Below are positions 24,108-32,520 of a stretch of 38,141 bases of DNA, piece by piece. Positions within the stretch are counted from its first letter, which is position 1. Every line of letters starts with the position of its first letter. A program made the position numbers and the translations under genes. Origin of the DNA: Haliea sp. (GTDB taxonomy: Bacteria; Pseudomonadota; Gammaproteobacteria; Pseudomonadales; Halieaceae). The stretch is from assembly GCA_024642245.1 (NCBI GenBank), contig JAHEBM010000030.1, positions 1 through 38,141 of the forward strand. Direction: 5' to 3'. Under the pieces are notes generated by a model. The model saw only the letters and a list, made by a program, of their open reading frames with translations, was not told where the DNA came from and ran no database searches.

Positions 24108-25196
24108 TCAGGCACCGATTTCCCGCAGTGCCTGGCTGCTGTCGAGCTCCAGGAATGCGCTTGCAAACCGGCCCGCCAGGGCGGTGGAAATCTCCCGGGA
24201 CTGGTAGGTATCGGTGCCCAGGGTAGACAGCCAGATAGCCAGCCCGTAGGCCGCCGAGGAGCGGTAAGCCAGCCAGGCCTGCTGTGCGGTGGGCAGCTGA
24301 TTCACGGGGACCTCAAGGGCCTGGCGATACACCTCGATGAGCTTCGCTTCACTGGCGCGCCTGTCTGCTTCCGTGAGAGAGCTTATAAGAAAATGCCCGA
24401 CGTCCTGCGACCAGTTGCCCCGGCGCACCACTTGCCAGTCAAGAAAGCCGACCTCACCGCCTGGCAATACATAGGTATTGCCAATGTGGGCATCGCCGTG
24501 GGTCATGGTCACCGGTCCCTTTGAGAGCGTTCCCACATAGCGGACCCAGAAGTCCAGAATCCCGGCAGTGCCCAGGCTTGCGATCGGGCCGGGTAAGATC
24601 CCGGCTCCCCGTTCCAGGCCGGTGGGTATGCGTTTGGCCAGGCCCACCAGCCAGCCTTGCGCCGGTTTCCAGGTTTTGATCCAGCCCAGGTGGGGGTGGG
24701 TTTTGCGGTTAATGCCCCAATAGGCGCTGTGCAGTTTCGCCAGGCCCCGCAGTCCGCTGGCAACCTGCTCTACCGTCATTGGCCGGGTGGCGTCGCGGGG
24801 GTCTGCACCCCGTTGGGTGAGGTCTTCCATTACCAGCAGAAAATCCAGCCGCAGGTACTCGATCATGGACCTGTACACTGTCGGGTGATCCAGGGGCAGC
24901 ATCGCGCCGGATGCGAACAGGCGCGCCTCATTGAACAGGTTGCCGTTGCGAAAGTGCACCCAGCGGTGATTGGCCGCATGCGCTTTGAGGAAGACGGTTT
25001 CGGGGCCGGACCCTGCGGAATAGGTAAGCCCGAACCTTGCGCGCCGGTTGGAGCCGTCGTCCCGGGTAATGATCCGCACATCGGCCACCGTGGCGCCAGG
25101 GTGGTGACCGGCAATGGCCGCCGTCATCCAGGCGGGCGAGACATCGTCCCAATCGATGGGTATGCGGTTTGTTTTCAGTGGTCTGCCAGACGCCAT
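24108..25196 (-). CDS. Phosphotransferase, APH/ecdysteroid-kinase-like
   Basis: The protein has a kinase-like fold of the aminoglycoside phosphotransferase/DUF1679 group: a nucleotide-binding N-lobe (KAHAANHRWVHF and a later LLVMEDL hinge), the catalytic loop THGDAHIGNTY and a GFLDWQ magnesium-binding motif. It should transfer phosphate from ATP to a small-molecule hydroxyl. Bacterial members related to ecdysteroid kinase-like proteins accompany steroid-type catabolic genes, but the substrate is inference. The longest frame starts at ATG 25265, immediately next to the 44-bp element and without a ribosome-binding site; I prefer the ATG at 25196, where conserved sequence begins (IPIDWDDVSPAWM). 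The start is uncertain. Confidence 0.82.
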   Translation of the reverse strand: MASGRPLKTNRIPIDWDDVSPAWMTAAIAGHHPGATVADVRIITRDDGSNRRARFGLTYSAGSGPETVFLKAHAANHRWVHFRNGNLFNEARLFASGAMLPLDHPTVYRSMIEYLRLDFLLVMEDLTQRGADPRDATRPMTVEQVASGLRGLAKLHSAYWGINRKTHPHLGWIKTWKPAQGWLVGLAKRIPTGLERGAGILPGPIASLGTAGILDFWVRYVGTLSKGPVTMTHGDAHIGNTYVLPGGEVGFLDWQVVRRGNWSQDVGHFLISSLTEADRRASEAKLIEVYRQALEVPVNQLPTAQQAWLAYRSSAAYGLAIWLSTLGTDTYQSREISTALAGRFASAFLELDSSQALREIGA

Positions 25197-25267
25197 CCCA
25201 TTATCCCCGGAGCCGCCAGTCGGCGTGCGATGCTGCCCGCACCCGTTAGCAGGGCTTGTAGTCATTT

Positions 25268-25311
25268 AAATTGGTGTCATAATGCTGACACAAATATGAC
25301 AGGCGGTAAAC
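25268..25311. promoter_or_regulatory. 44-bp element, copy 2, between the phosphotransferase and CoxG-like genes
   Basis: This copy has the perfect inverted repeat GTGTCA-N6-TGACAC (25275-25292). On the minus strand TTGTGT and TTTAAA are 17 bp apart, a possible promoter reading toward the phosphotransferase, which favours the start at 25196. On the plus strand CATAAT lies inside it. The gap to 25438 has no gene. Confidence 0.6.
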
Positions 25312-25437
25312 TGCGCGTCAGTTTGCGCGCCGCGGTATGCCCGAGGATGTATCCGGGCAGCGCGACGCTCTACACTAACGCTACACTGAACACTGAAGCC
25401 ATCGGGCCATAACTGGCATCCTGGAGGATCAAGCAAA

Positions 25438-26181
25438 ATGCAATTGGTAGGCGAGCAAATGATAGCGGCCCCCAGCCAGCGAGTCTGGGAGGCACTCAAT
25501 GACCCCGAGATCCTGGCCGCGAGCCTGCCGGGTCACCAGCACCTGGAAAAGCAGGCGGATGATCGTTTCATCGCCACCGTGGACATCAAGGTCGGCCCGA
25601 TCGGCGCCCGCATGAAGGGCTCGGTGACCCTGACGGATCTCAATCCACCCAACAGCTATACCCTCGTACTCGAAGGCCACGGCGGTATCGCCGGATCGAT
25701 GAAGGGTAATGCAAAGGTGCGCTTGACCGATGTCGATGGCGGCACGCGGATTTCCTATGACGTCGATGCCCTGGTAGAGGGCCGCATGGCCCAGCTGGGT
25801 GGCCCTATCATCGATGCCACGGCCAAGCACTTCGCCGGCAAGTTCTTTACCAGCTTTGGGGAAATTGTCAGCGGTGTGAAGGTCGTCGCGCCTGCCCCTG
25901 CCGAGGGTCCTGCACCCACGGCACTGGGCGCCCCCGCTGCCCGGCCTTCCGGTGGTTTCCCGATCGCCTGGATTCTGGCTATGGTGATCGCGGCTGGCTG
26001 CGGTTTCCTGTTCGGCCAAGGCCCTGGCCCGACAGATTCGGCCTGGGCCGGGCTCGCCATCGGTGCGCTCCTTGTGCTGGTGGCGGCAGCGGCGTTTGAG
26101 TACGGCCGGCGCTCGGCGGCGCCGGTGGTCATGCTCGACAGTGCACTTCTCAGGCGTTTGATTGACGGTGACAAGAAATGA
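25438..26181 (+). CDS. CoxG-like SRPBCC protein with C-terminal membrane segments
   Basis: The 247-residue protein has an N-terminal CoxG-type START/SRPBCC domain (about residues 1-150, with VWEALNDPE and SLPGHQHLE), an Ala/Pro linker and two hydrophobic segments near 180-200 and 205-225. CoxG is known to recruit CO dehydrogenase to the membrane. GGAGG precedes the ATG. Its stop overlaps the next start (ATGA), so it is cotranscribed with the molybdenum hydroxylase and probably anchors that enzyme. The substrate of the enzyme is not CO (see the large subunit). Confidence 0.93.
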   Translation: MQLVGEQMIAAPSQRVWEALNDPEILAASLPGHQHLEKQADDRFIATVDIKVGPIGARMKGSVTLTDLNPPNSYTLVLEGHGGIAGSMKGNAKVRLTDVDGGTRISYDVDALVEGRMAQLGGPIIDATAKHFAGKFFTSFGEIVSGVKVVAPAPAEGPAPTALGAPAARPSGGFPIAWILAMVIAAGCGFLFGQGPGPTDSAWAGLAIGALLVLVAAAAFEYGRRSAAPVVMLDSALLRRLIDGDKK

Positions 26182-27047
26182 AACCTGCGCCTTTTGACTA
26201 TGTCGCACCTGCGACAATAGATGAAGCCTGCGCTGTTCTTGCCGAGGCGCATGGGGGTGCGGCCGTACTGGCTGGCGGGCAGACCCTGATGCCACTGCTT
26301 AACTTGCGCATGAGTCAGCCTTTTATCCTTGTGGATATTGGCAAGATCGCTGAACTCAAGGGCATCTCGCGGGCCAATGGCGGCACCCATGTCGGGCCGA
26401 TGACAAGGCAATGCGACGCGATCGAAAGCAAAATCCTGGCGCAGGACCTGCCTGTACTGGTGCAGGCCATTCGTCACGTGGGACATCACCAGACCCGCAA
26501 TCGCGGTACTGTTGGCGGCTCCATCACCCTGGGGGAACCCGCGGCGGAATTGCCTGCCACGGCGGTGGCACTCAAGGCAACGATCGAGGTGCGCTCGATC
26601 CGTGGCACGCGCCAGATACCGGCGGCGGAATTCTATATCGGCCCCTACATGAATGTTCTGGAGGAGGACGAGCTGGTGACCGGCATCAGGTTTCCCGAGT
26701 GGTCCAGCGGCCACATCACCGTCTTTCATGAACTGGCGCAGCGCCCCGGTGATTTCGCGCTTGTCGGCATTGTCGGCGCACTCGCCGTGGACTCCGGCCG
26801 GGTGGCCCGCGCCGGTCTCGCGTGGTTTGGTATGGGGCCGACACCCATGAGGGCGACGGCGGCAGAGCAGATGCTGCTGGGTCAGCCGCTGCACGAGATC
26901 GACCCACAGGCAGTCGCTGAGAGCGCTATTGCCGACACCGCCCCCTTTGACGACCAGCAAGCCAGCGCGGAATACCGCCGCACTGTCGGTATGCGTATTT
27001 TTGCCCGCACCCTGCGCGAGGCACTCAGGACACGGGAGGTCGCGTGA
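26178..27047 (+). CDS. Molybdenum hydroxylase FAD subunit (CoxM type)
   Basis: The 289-residue protein has the FAD-binding PCMH pattern: AGGQTLMPLLNLRM near residue 33 and RNRGTVGGSITLGEP near 108, typical of CoxM-type subunits. It passes electrons from the iron-sulfur subunit to the acceptor. The start ATG overlaps the CoxG stop by four bases and its stop overlaps the GTG start of the next gene, so the four genes form one tight operon. Confidence 0.95.
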   Translation: MKPAPFDYVAPATIDEACAVLAEAHGGAAVLAGGQTLMPLLNLRMSQPFILVDIGKIAELKGISRANGGTHVGPMTRQCDAIESKILAQDLPVLVQAIRHVGHHQTRNRGTVGGSITLGEPAAELPATAVALKATIEVRSIRGTRQIPAAEFYIGPYMNVLEEDELVTGIRFPEWSSGHITVFHELAQRPGDFALVGIVGALAVDSGRVARAGLAWFGMGPTPMRATAAEQMLLGQPLHEIDPQAVAESAIADTAPFDDQQASAEYRRTVGMRIFARTLREALRTREVA

Positions 27048-27544
27048 GCAAGCACACTATTGAAATGACCATCAATGGGCGCCGGCACACTGCCGATGTC
27101 GAGTCGCGGGTTTCGTTATCCGATTTCCTGCGAGAGGATGCCGGTTACACGGGCGTGCATATTGGCTGCGATCACGGCGTGTGCGGTGCCTGCACGGTGA
27201 TGGTCAACGGCGAGGCTGTGCGAGGCTGTCTCATGCTGGCGGTACAGGCGGACGGCGCCCGGGTTACGACAGTGGAGGGCCTCGCCGCGCCCGATGGTAC
27301 ATTGCACCCGGTACAGGCAGCACTGCGGGACGAGCATGGCCTGCAGTGCGGGTTCTGTACGCCGGGTATCGTGATGACGATGGCGGCGCTGTCGGCCAGG
27401 GAGAAGCGGCCGACCGAGGAGCAACTTCTCAACGCACTTTCCGGTCACCTGTGTCGCTGCACCGGCTACCAGGGCATTCGACGTGCAGCGAGAAAGCTGG
27501 CGTCCCCGGAGCCGGCGGAATCGACTGGTGGAGACAGCGTATGA
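27044..27544 (+). CDS. Molybdenum hydroxylase [2Fe-2S] subunit (CoxS type)
   Basis: The 166-residue protein binds two [2Fe-2S] clusters: Cys42, Cys47, Cys50 and Cys62 form the plant-type site, and Cys102, Cys105, Cys137 and Cys139 (CGFCTPG and CRCTGY) the second. This is the standard CoxS/XdhC-type electron-transfer subunit. It starts with GTG and overlaps both neighbours by four bases. The C-terminal 15 residues are a flexible tail. Confidence 0.97.
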   Translation: MSKHTIEMTINGRRHTADVESRVSLSDFLREDAGYTGVHIGCDHGVCGACTVMVNGEAVRGCLMLAVQADGARVTTVEGLAAPDGTLHPVQAALRDEHGLQCGFCTPGIVMTMAALSAREKRPTEEQLLNALSGHLCRCTGYQGIRRAARKLASPEPAESTGGDSV

Positions 27545-30318
27545 GTGCACCGGACAGCACAACCGGCACCCAGGCCGGCCATCAGCCTGCAGCCAGGCCA
27601 CGGTCCGGCAGCGGCCGCTATATTGGCCAACGGGTTCCCCGCAAGGAGGATTCGCGCTTGCTGACGGGTCGCGGCCAGTTCGTGGACGACATCACCTTGC
27701 CGGGCATGTTACATGTCGCCTTTGCCCGCAGCCCGATTGCTCGCGGCCGTATTGTCTCGATTGATACCGACGTGGCGCGCGATATAGCCGGCGTGCACGC
27801 CATCTACACACAGCAGGACCTGGCGCCTTTCAATGTCGACTTGCTCAGTTTCTACCTCGTTCCGCCCGAGGTGGAGACCACGCCGCTGGCCAACGGCCGG
27901 GTCGCCTACGTGGGTGAGCCGATAGCGCTGGTAATTGCCGACAGCCGCCCTGTCGCCGAGGATGCAGCCTCGCTTATCGAGGTGGTATTCGCCGAGGAAG
28001 ACCCGGTGGTCACCATCGATGACGCCCGGCGGGGTATGCCGGTTCACCCCGGTGCCGAGGACAATATTGCCGCCCAGATGGGCGAGGAGGAGATCGACGA
28101 GGATCTGCAGGCCCAGCTCGACGGCGCGCCCCATCTCATCACCCACAGGGTTGTGCACCAGCGTATTTCCCAGTCGCCGATGGAAACCCGCGGGGTTGTC
28201 GCCACCCGCGACGGGGCCGAGGAGTTGACGCTTTACATCACCTGCCAGAGTCCACACCTTGTGGCGCGCTGGGTCTCACTCGCCCTCGGCCTGCCGCAGA
28301 CTGCGATCCGTGTCATTGCCAAGGACGTGGGTGGTGGTTTTGGTCTCAAGAATCATCCCTGGATGGAAGAGACGGCGGTCATTCTGGCGGCACAGCTCTT
28401 CAACCGTCCCCTGAAATGGATAGAGGACCGCTACGAGAACCTGATCGCCGCCAACCAGGCCCGCGAGCAGGAAATGGTCCTGCAGATTGCGCTGGACGAT
28501 GAGGGCAAACTGATCGCCTCGCACGGCGACTACAGTGTCAACAACGGTGCCTACCCGCAGCTGTCGGAGTGCAACATCGCCGTTCATATGTTTGTCTGGG
28601 CGGCCTACAAGATGCCCCGTTACGGTTTTCTCACGCGCGGCTGGTACACCAATACAGTGGGCTATGCCGCCTATCGCGGCCCCTGGGCTATGGAATCCCT
28701 CATCCGTGAAACCGCGCTCGATGTCGCCGCACGCCGTATTGGTATTGACCCGATTGAGCTGCGACGGCGCAACCTGGTGACATTGCAAGACCAGCCCACG
28801 ACTTCTTGCATGGACATCCCGCTGGAGGACATCACCCCTGCGGAGTGCCTGGAGAAGCTGTTGCAAGCATTCGACGTGTCCGCCTTTCGCAAGGAGCAGG
28901 AAGCGGGGCGCCTGCAGGGTCGTCACCTCGGCCTGGGTATCGCCACCTATGTCGAGCCCACCGGCGCTGCCGGCGCGATCACCACGATGACAGGCGAACT
29001 GGCGCAGGTGCGAATCGAGCCGACAGGCAAGGTCACGGCGACCATGAGCACCCATTCACAGGGGCACGGTACAGCCACCACGATGGCCCAGATTTTTGCC
29101 GACCGGCTCGGCGTGGCCTACGAGGACGTGACCGTATTCGAAGGCGACAGCTCGCGGGGTGGCTTCTCGCCTGGCGCGGCGGGCAGCCGCCAGGGCGTGA
29201 TCGCCGGTGGCGCCGCTATCATGGCAGCCGACCTGCTCGCCACCAGGGTCCGGCAGCTCGCTGCCCATCTGCTGGAAGCCGAGGTGGACGCCATCACCGT
29301 CGATGACGGCATGGTGCACGTCGAGGGCGCCCCGGACAAATCCCGCTCACTCGCCGAGATCGCCAGCACTGCCTACGGCGAACCGGACCGATTACCGCCG
29401 GGTTTCGAGGCGGGGCTGGAAGCCCAGTACCGCTACCAGCCACCGCCAATGACGTTCAGCAGCGCCGCCAATGCCTGTGTTGTCGAGGTGGATATCGACA
29501 CCGGCTTCGTGAAAATTTTGCGCTGGATATCCTCGGAGGACTGCGGCACGGCTATCAACCCCTCCGTGGTGGAGGGCCAGATCGCCGGCGGTCTGGCCCA
29601 GGCCATCGGCATGGTGCTGCTGGAGGAGGTACGCTTCGATGCACGCGGTAATCCGCTGGCGGCAACCTACAAGGACTACCACCTCCCGGCGATATCAGAC
29701 GTCCCGGATTTCGAGTTTGTGCACGCCAGTACACCCTCGCAATCGGTCGGGGGTATGCGTGGCGTCGGCGAGGGCGGCGCCATCATCGGGGCGCCAGCCC
29801 TGGTGAATGCCATCGCCGATGCCCTGGCTCCTTTTGGTGAGGTGCCCGTAGACCTGCCTTTGACGCCGACCAAAATCCTGGGTGTCATCGAGGGGCGCGA
29901 TCTCAGGAGTAAACCGGACAGCGACCAGCACCAGTTCATTGCCGAGCATACGGCTGCAGGCCCGCAGGTTGAAGTTCCCGCCACGGCGGCAGGGACGGCG
30001 GATCAAACCGCAGCCCCCGCCGACATACGGGTCGACGGCGACTGGAACATGGTGCTGTCGACGCCAATGGGCCCACAGGAAATGACGGGGCACTTCGAAA
30101 CCGACGGTCAGGCCCTTTCCGGCTACCTCAGCAGCCCGGAAGGCCAGATGGAGTTCACCGGCACCGTGGAAGGCGGTAATCTCAAGTTCGATCTCAAGGT
30201 GCAAAAACCGATGAAAATCACCTTGAAGTACACACTCGCGGTAAATGGGGATAAGATCGCGGGCAAGTGCAAGATGGGTATTTTCGGCTCAGCCAAGGTG
30301 AGCGGGACACGCGCCTGA
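27541..30318 (+). CDS. Molybdenum hydroxylase large subunit with an extra C-terminal domain
   Basis: The true start is the ATG at 27541, overlapping the CoxS stop; an upstream open frame is only a shadow. The 925-residue protein has the molybdopterin signature, with AYRGPW at 377-382 where CO dehydrogenases have AYxCSFR or AYRGAGR, and the active-site Glu744 in VGEGG. It is therefore a xanthine-oxidase-family hydroxylase of unknown substrate, not CO dehydrogenase. After the core, a Pro/Ala linker leads to a beta-rich domain (about 828-925) with DGDWNMVL and FETDGQALSG, repeated in sense as beta strands; such domains also occur attached to amidohydrolases. The usual family length is about 780-800 residues. 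Confidence 0.95.
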   Translation: MSAPDSTTGTQAGHQPAARPRSGSGRYIGQRVPRKEDSRLLTGRGQFVDDITLPGMLHVAFARSPIARGRIVSIDTDVARDIAGVHAIYTQQDLAPFNVDLLSFYLVPPEVETTPLANGRVAYVGEPIALVIADSRPVAEDAASLIEVVFAEEDPVVTIDDARRGMPVHPGAEDNIAAQMGEEEIDEDLQAQLDGAPHLITHRVVHQRISQSPMETRGVVATRDGAEELTLYITCQSPHLVARWVSLALGLPQTAIRVIAKDVGGGFGLKNHPWMEETAVILAAQLFNRPLKWIEDRYENLIAANQAREQEMVLQIALDDEGKLIASHGDYSVNNGAYPQLSECNIAVHMFVWAAYKMPRYGFLTRGWYTNTVGYAAYRGPWAMESLIRETALDVAARRIGIDPIELRRRNLVTLQDQPTTSCMDIPLEDITPAECLEKLLQAFDVSAFRKEQEAGRLQGRHLGLGIATYVEPTGAAGAITTMTGELAQVRIEPTGKVTATMSTHSQGHGTATTMAQIFADRLGVAYEDVTVFEGDSSRGGFSPGAAGSRQGVIAGGAAIMAADLLATRVRQLAAHLLEAEVDAITVDDGMVHVEGAPDKSRSLAEIASTAYGEPDRLPPGFEAGLEAQYRYQPPPMTFSSAANACVVEVDIDTGFVKILRWISSEDCGTAINPSVVEGQIAGGLAQAIGMVLLEEVRFDARGNPLAATYKDYHLPAISDVPDFEFVHASTPSQSVGGMRGVGEGGAIIGAPALVNAIADALAPFGEVPVDLPLTPTKILGVIEGRDLRSKPDSDQHQFIAEHTAAGPQVEVPATAAGTADQTAAPADIRVDGDWNMVLSTPMGPQEMTGHFETDGQALSGYLSSPEGQMEFTGTVEGGNLKFDLKVQKPMKITLKYTLAVNGDKIAGKCKMGIFGSAKVSGTRA

Positions 30319-30400
30319 GCTGCGCCCCTGCTGGCGCCGGGGGGCAGTGCCGGGTCTCCGGCAGTCCGGGGGTGGAGCGATACGGGACAAGAAGGCTGCG

Positions 30401-32395
30401 ATGGAATCACGTGTAGAGCAATCTGAAGACCTGGACACCAGGGCTTTGTCGCTGTTGCAGGCGATGACCCTGGATGAGAAGTTGTCCCTGCTGGCCGGCG
30501 GGAGCCTGTTTAAAACCAAGGGTATACCGCGTCTCTCGCTGAAGCCCATGAAACTGAGTGACGGCCCGCGTGGGATCGGTTTTCACTCCGCCTTGCGTCG
30601 TGCCACCGCGTTTCCCACAGGCATTGCCCTGGGGGCCAGCTGGGACCCGGACCTGGCCCGTGAATTTGGCGAGGCCCTCGCCCGGGAGGCGCGATCCGTC
30701 GGGGCCCAGGTTGTTCTCGGGCCGGCAGTCAACATCTGCCGCACCCCGCTCAACGGGCGCACCTTCGAATACTTTACCGAGGACCCGGAGCTCAATAGCC
30801 GGCTCGCGGTGGCAGTCATCGAGGGCATTCAGTCCACTGGAGTGTCAGCCTGTGTTAAGCACTACGCTGCCAACAACCAGGAAACCCACCGCATGAAAAG
30901 CAGCTCGCAGGTCAGTGAGCGGGCGCTGCGTGAAATCTACCTGCCGGTTTTCGAGGCCGCCGTGCGAGAGGCGGGCGTTTGGTCTGTCATGGCGGCCTAC
31001 AATGCCGTCAACGGTGTGGCGGCCTGCGAGAACAAGACCCTGCTGAGTGACATCCTGCGACGGGAATACGGGTTTACCGGGTTCGTGGTGTCGGATTGGT
31101 TTGCCGTCCGGCGTACCGGCAGCGGCGCAAATTGCCTCGAGGCGGGGCTCAACCTGGAAATGCCGGGTAAGGGTTCTCGTTACCGGCAGTCCAGGCTGAA
31201 GCGGGAATACGAGGCGGGCGCTTTTACCGAGCAGGCACTGGATGAGAGTTTGCGGCAGCTGCTGCGGGTCTGGCTGCGCACCAGTCCCGACGCCGGTAAC
31301 CCGCCGGGCGAGCGCAACACGCCGAAACATCAACAGCTGGCGCGGCGCATGGCGGAGCAAGGCATTACCCTGCTGAAAAACGAGTCGGACCTGTTGCCCC
31401 TGGACAGGCAGCGCGTCCGGCGCCTGGCTGTGCTTGGCCAGCGTGCCGGCAAGCGCAACTGCCTGCCGCTGTACGGGGGCAGCGCCGGTGTCTGGTCACC
31501 CTATGAAATCACCCCGATCGAGGGCATCCGGCAACTGCTGGGCAATGATTGCGAGATAGTCACCGACCCACGTGGTGCCGATGCCGCCGTTGTCATCGTG
31601 GGCCTTGGGCATCGTGTCGGTGGCGATTTCGAGGGCCGGGATCGAACCGATATGGATTTGCCCGCAGAACAGCAGGCCCTGATTCGCACCACGGCTGCAC
31701 AAAACCCCAATACCATCGTGGTGCTCGTCAGTGGCAGCCCACTGGCCATGCCATGGGCGCAGGATGTGCCCGCCATCGTGATGGCCTGGTATCCGGGCAT
31801 GGAGGGAGGTACCGCCATAGCCGGCGTACTGTTCGGCGACGTCAATCCCGGTGGCAAGCTGCCGGTCACCTTTCCCGCTGCGCTATCCGACAGCCCGGCC
31901 CACAGTGATACGCGCCGGTTTCCCGGTAATGAGGATGCGGTGCACTACGAGGAGGATGTCTTTGTCGGTTACCGCCACTTTGATCGCGAGCAGATCGAAC
32001 CGCTGTTCCCCTTTGGTCACGGCCTTTCCTACACCCACTTTGATTACCGCGACCTGGAAATAGCAGGCGACGACTGGCGTGGGGATGGGACTCTGTGCCT
32101 GTCGTTTCACCTCAGCAACACCGGTGTCCGTGACGGCAGCGAGGTGGTACAGCTCTATGTAGCGTGTTGCGTGCCCTCCCTGCCGAGACCGGTGCGGGAA
32201 TTGAAAGGCTTTAAAAAAGTATTTCTACGGGCAGGGGAGTCCTGCACTGTGACCTTTGAGCTGGCGGCCAGGGCCCTGGCCTATTTTTGCCCTGAAGATC
32301 TTCGCTGGAAGGTGGATAATGGCGAGTACGAACTGGCCGTGGCTGCCTCTTCCCGGGATGTGCGCCTGCAAAGCCGCGTGACCTACGCCGTGTAG
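30401..32395 (+). CDS. GH3 beta-glucosidase
   Basis: The 664-residue glycosidase has the GH3 features: LSDGPRGIGF near the start, KHYAANNQE, the catalytic nucleophile Asp232 in VVSDWFAV, and the second domain ending in FGHGLSYTHFDY with a fibronectin-like end. No signal peptide is visible, so it should be cytoplasmic. I chose ATG 30401, with GAAGG 5 bases before it, over an upstream GTG at 30347. It hydrolyses terminal beta-linked sugars. In this setting it could remove sugars from a glycosylated hydrophobic substrate, but that is inference. The 82-bp gap upstream holds only a short 6-bp hairpin. Confidence 0.94.
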   Translation: MESRVEQSEDLDTRALSLLQAMTLDEKLSLLAGGSLFKTKGIPRLSLKPMKLSDGPRGIGFHSALRRATAFPTGIALGASWDPDLAREFGEALAREARSVGAQVVLGPAVNICRTPLNGRTFEYFTEDPELNSRLAVAVIEGIQSTGVSACVKHYAANNQETHRMKSSSQVSERALREIYLPVFEAAVREAGVWSVMAAYNAVNGVAACENKTLLSDILRREYGFTGFVVSDWFAVRRTGSGANCLEAGLNLEMPGKGSRYRQSRLKREYEAGAFTEQALDESLRQLLRVWLRTSPDAGNPPGERNTPKHQQLARRMAEQGITLLKNESDLLPLDRQRVRRLAVLGQRAGKRNCLPLYGGSAGVWSPYEITPIEGIRQLLGNDCEIVTDPRGADAAVVIVGLGHRVGGDFEGRDRTDMDLPAEQQALIRTTAAQNPNTIVVLVSGSPLAMPWAQDVPAIVMAWYPGMEGGTAIAGVLFGDVNPGGKLPVTFPAALSDSPAHSDTRRFPGNEDAVHYEEDVFVGYRHFDREQIEPLFPFGHGLSYTHFDYRDLEIAGDDWRGDGTLCLSFHLSNTGVRDGSEVVQLYVACCVPSLPRPVRELKGFKKVFLRAGESCTVTFELAARALAYFCPEDLRWKVDNGEYELAVAASSRDVRLQSRVTYAV

Positions 32396-32427
32396 AGCGG
32401 AGCGGCCGGGCCTGCGCCGCCTAATCA

Positions 32428-32440
32428 TCAACACTGTTGA
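32428..32440. promoter_or_regulatory. 13-bp palindrome, probable operator at the thiolase promoter
   Basis: TCAACA-C-TGTTGA is a perfect inverted repeat with 6-bp arms. It overlaps the -35 box of the promoter at 32437-32465 and shares the CAxCACTGxTG core with the palindrome at 4799-4811. Confidence 0.5.
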
Positions 32441-32465
32441 ATAAAAACTATGGGGCAGGTATAGT
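32437..32465 (+). promoter_or_regulatory. Sigma-70-like promoter of the thiolase operon
   Basis: TTGAAT (32437-32442) and TATAGT (32460-32465) are separated by 17 bp, a good consensus match. The start would be near 32472, with a leader of about 50 bases to the ATG at 32521. Confidence 0.6.
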
Positions 32466-32520
32466 TCGGTGAGCGAAATTCCTGCGATATTGTCCATCCA
32501 GATACCTCGAGGGTAAAAAC

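Noticed and set aside
27181..27540. N-terminal extension of the large hydroxylase subunit
   Set aside because: It reads through the [2Fe-2S] subunit gene in another frame; the ATGA overlap at 27541 is the natural start.
25438..30318. Aerobic CO dehydrogenase
   Set aside because: CoxG and the subunit order fit, but the active-site loop AYRGPW is neither AYxCSFR nor AYRGAGR.
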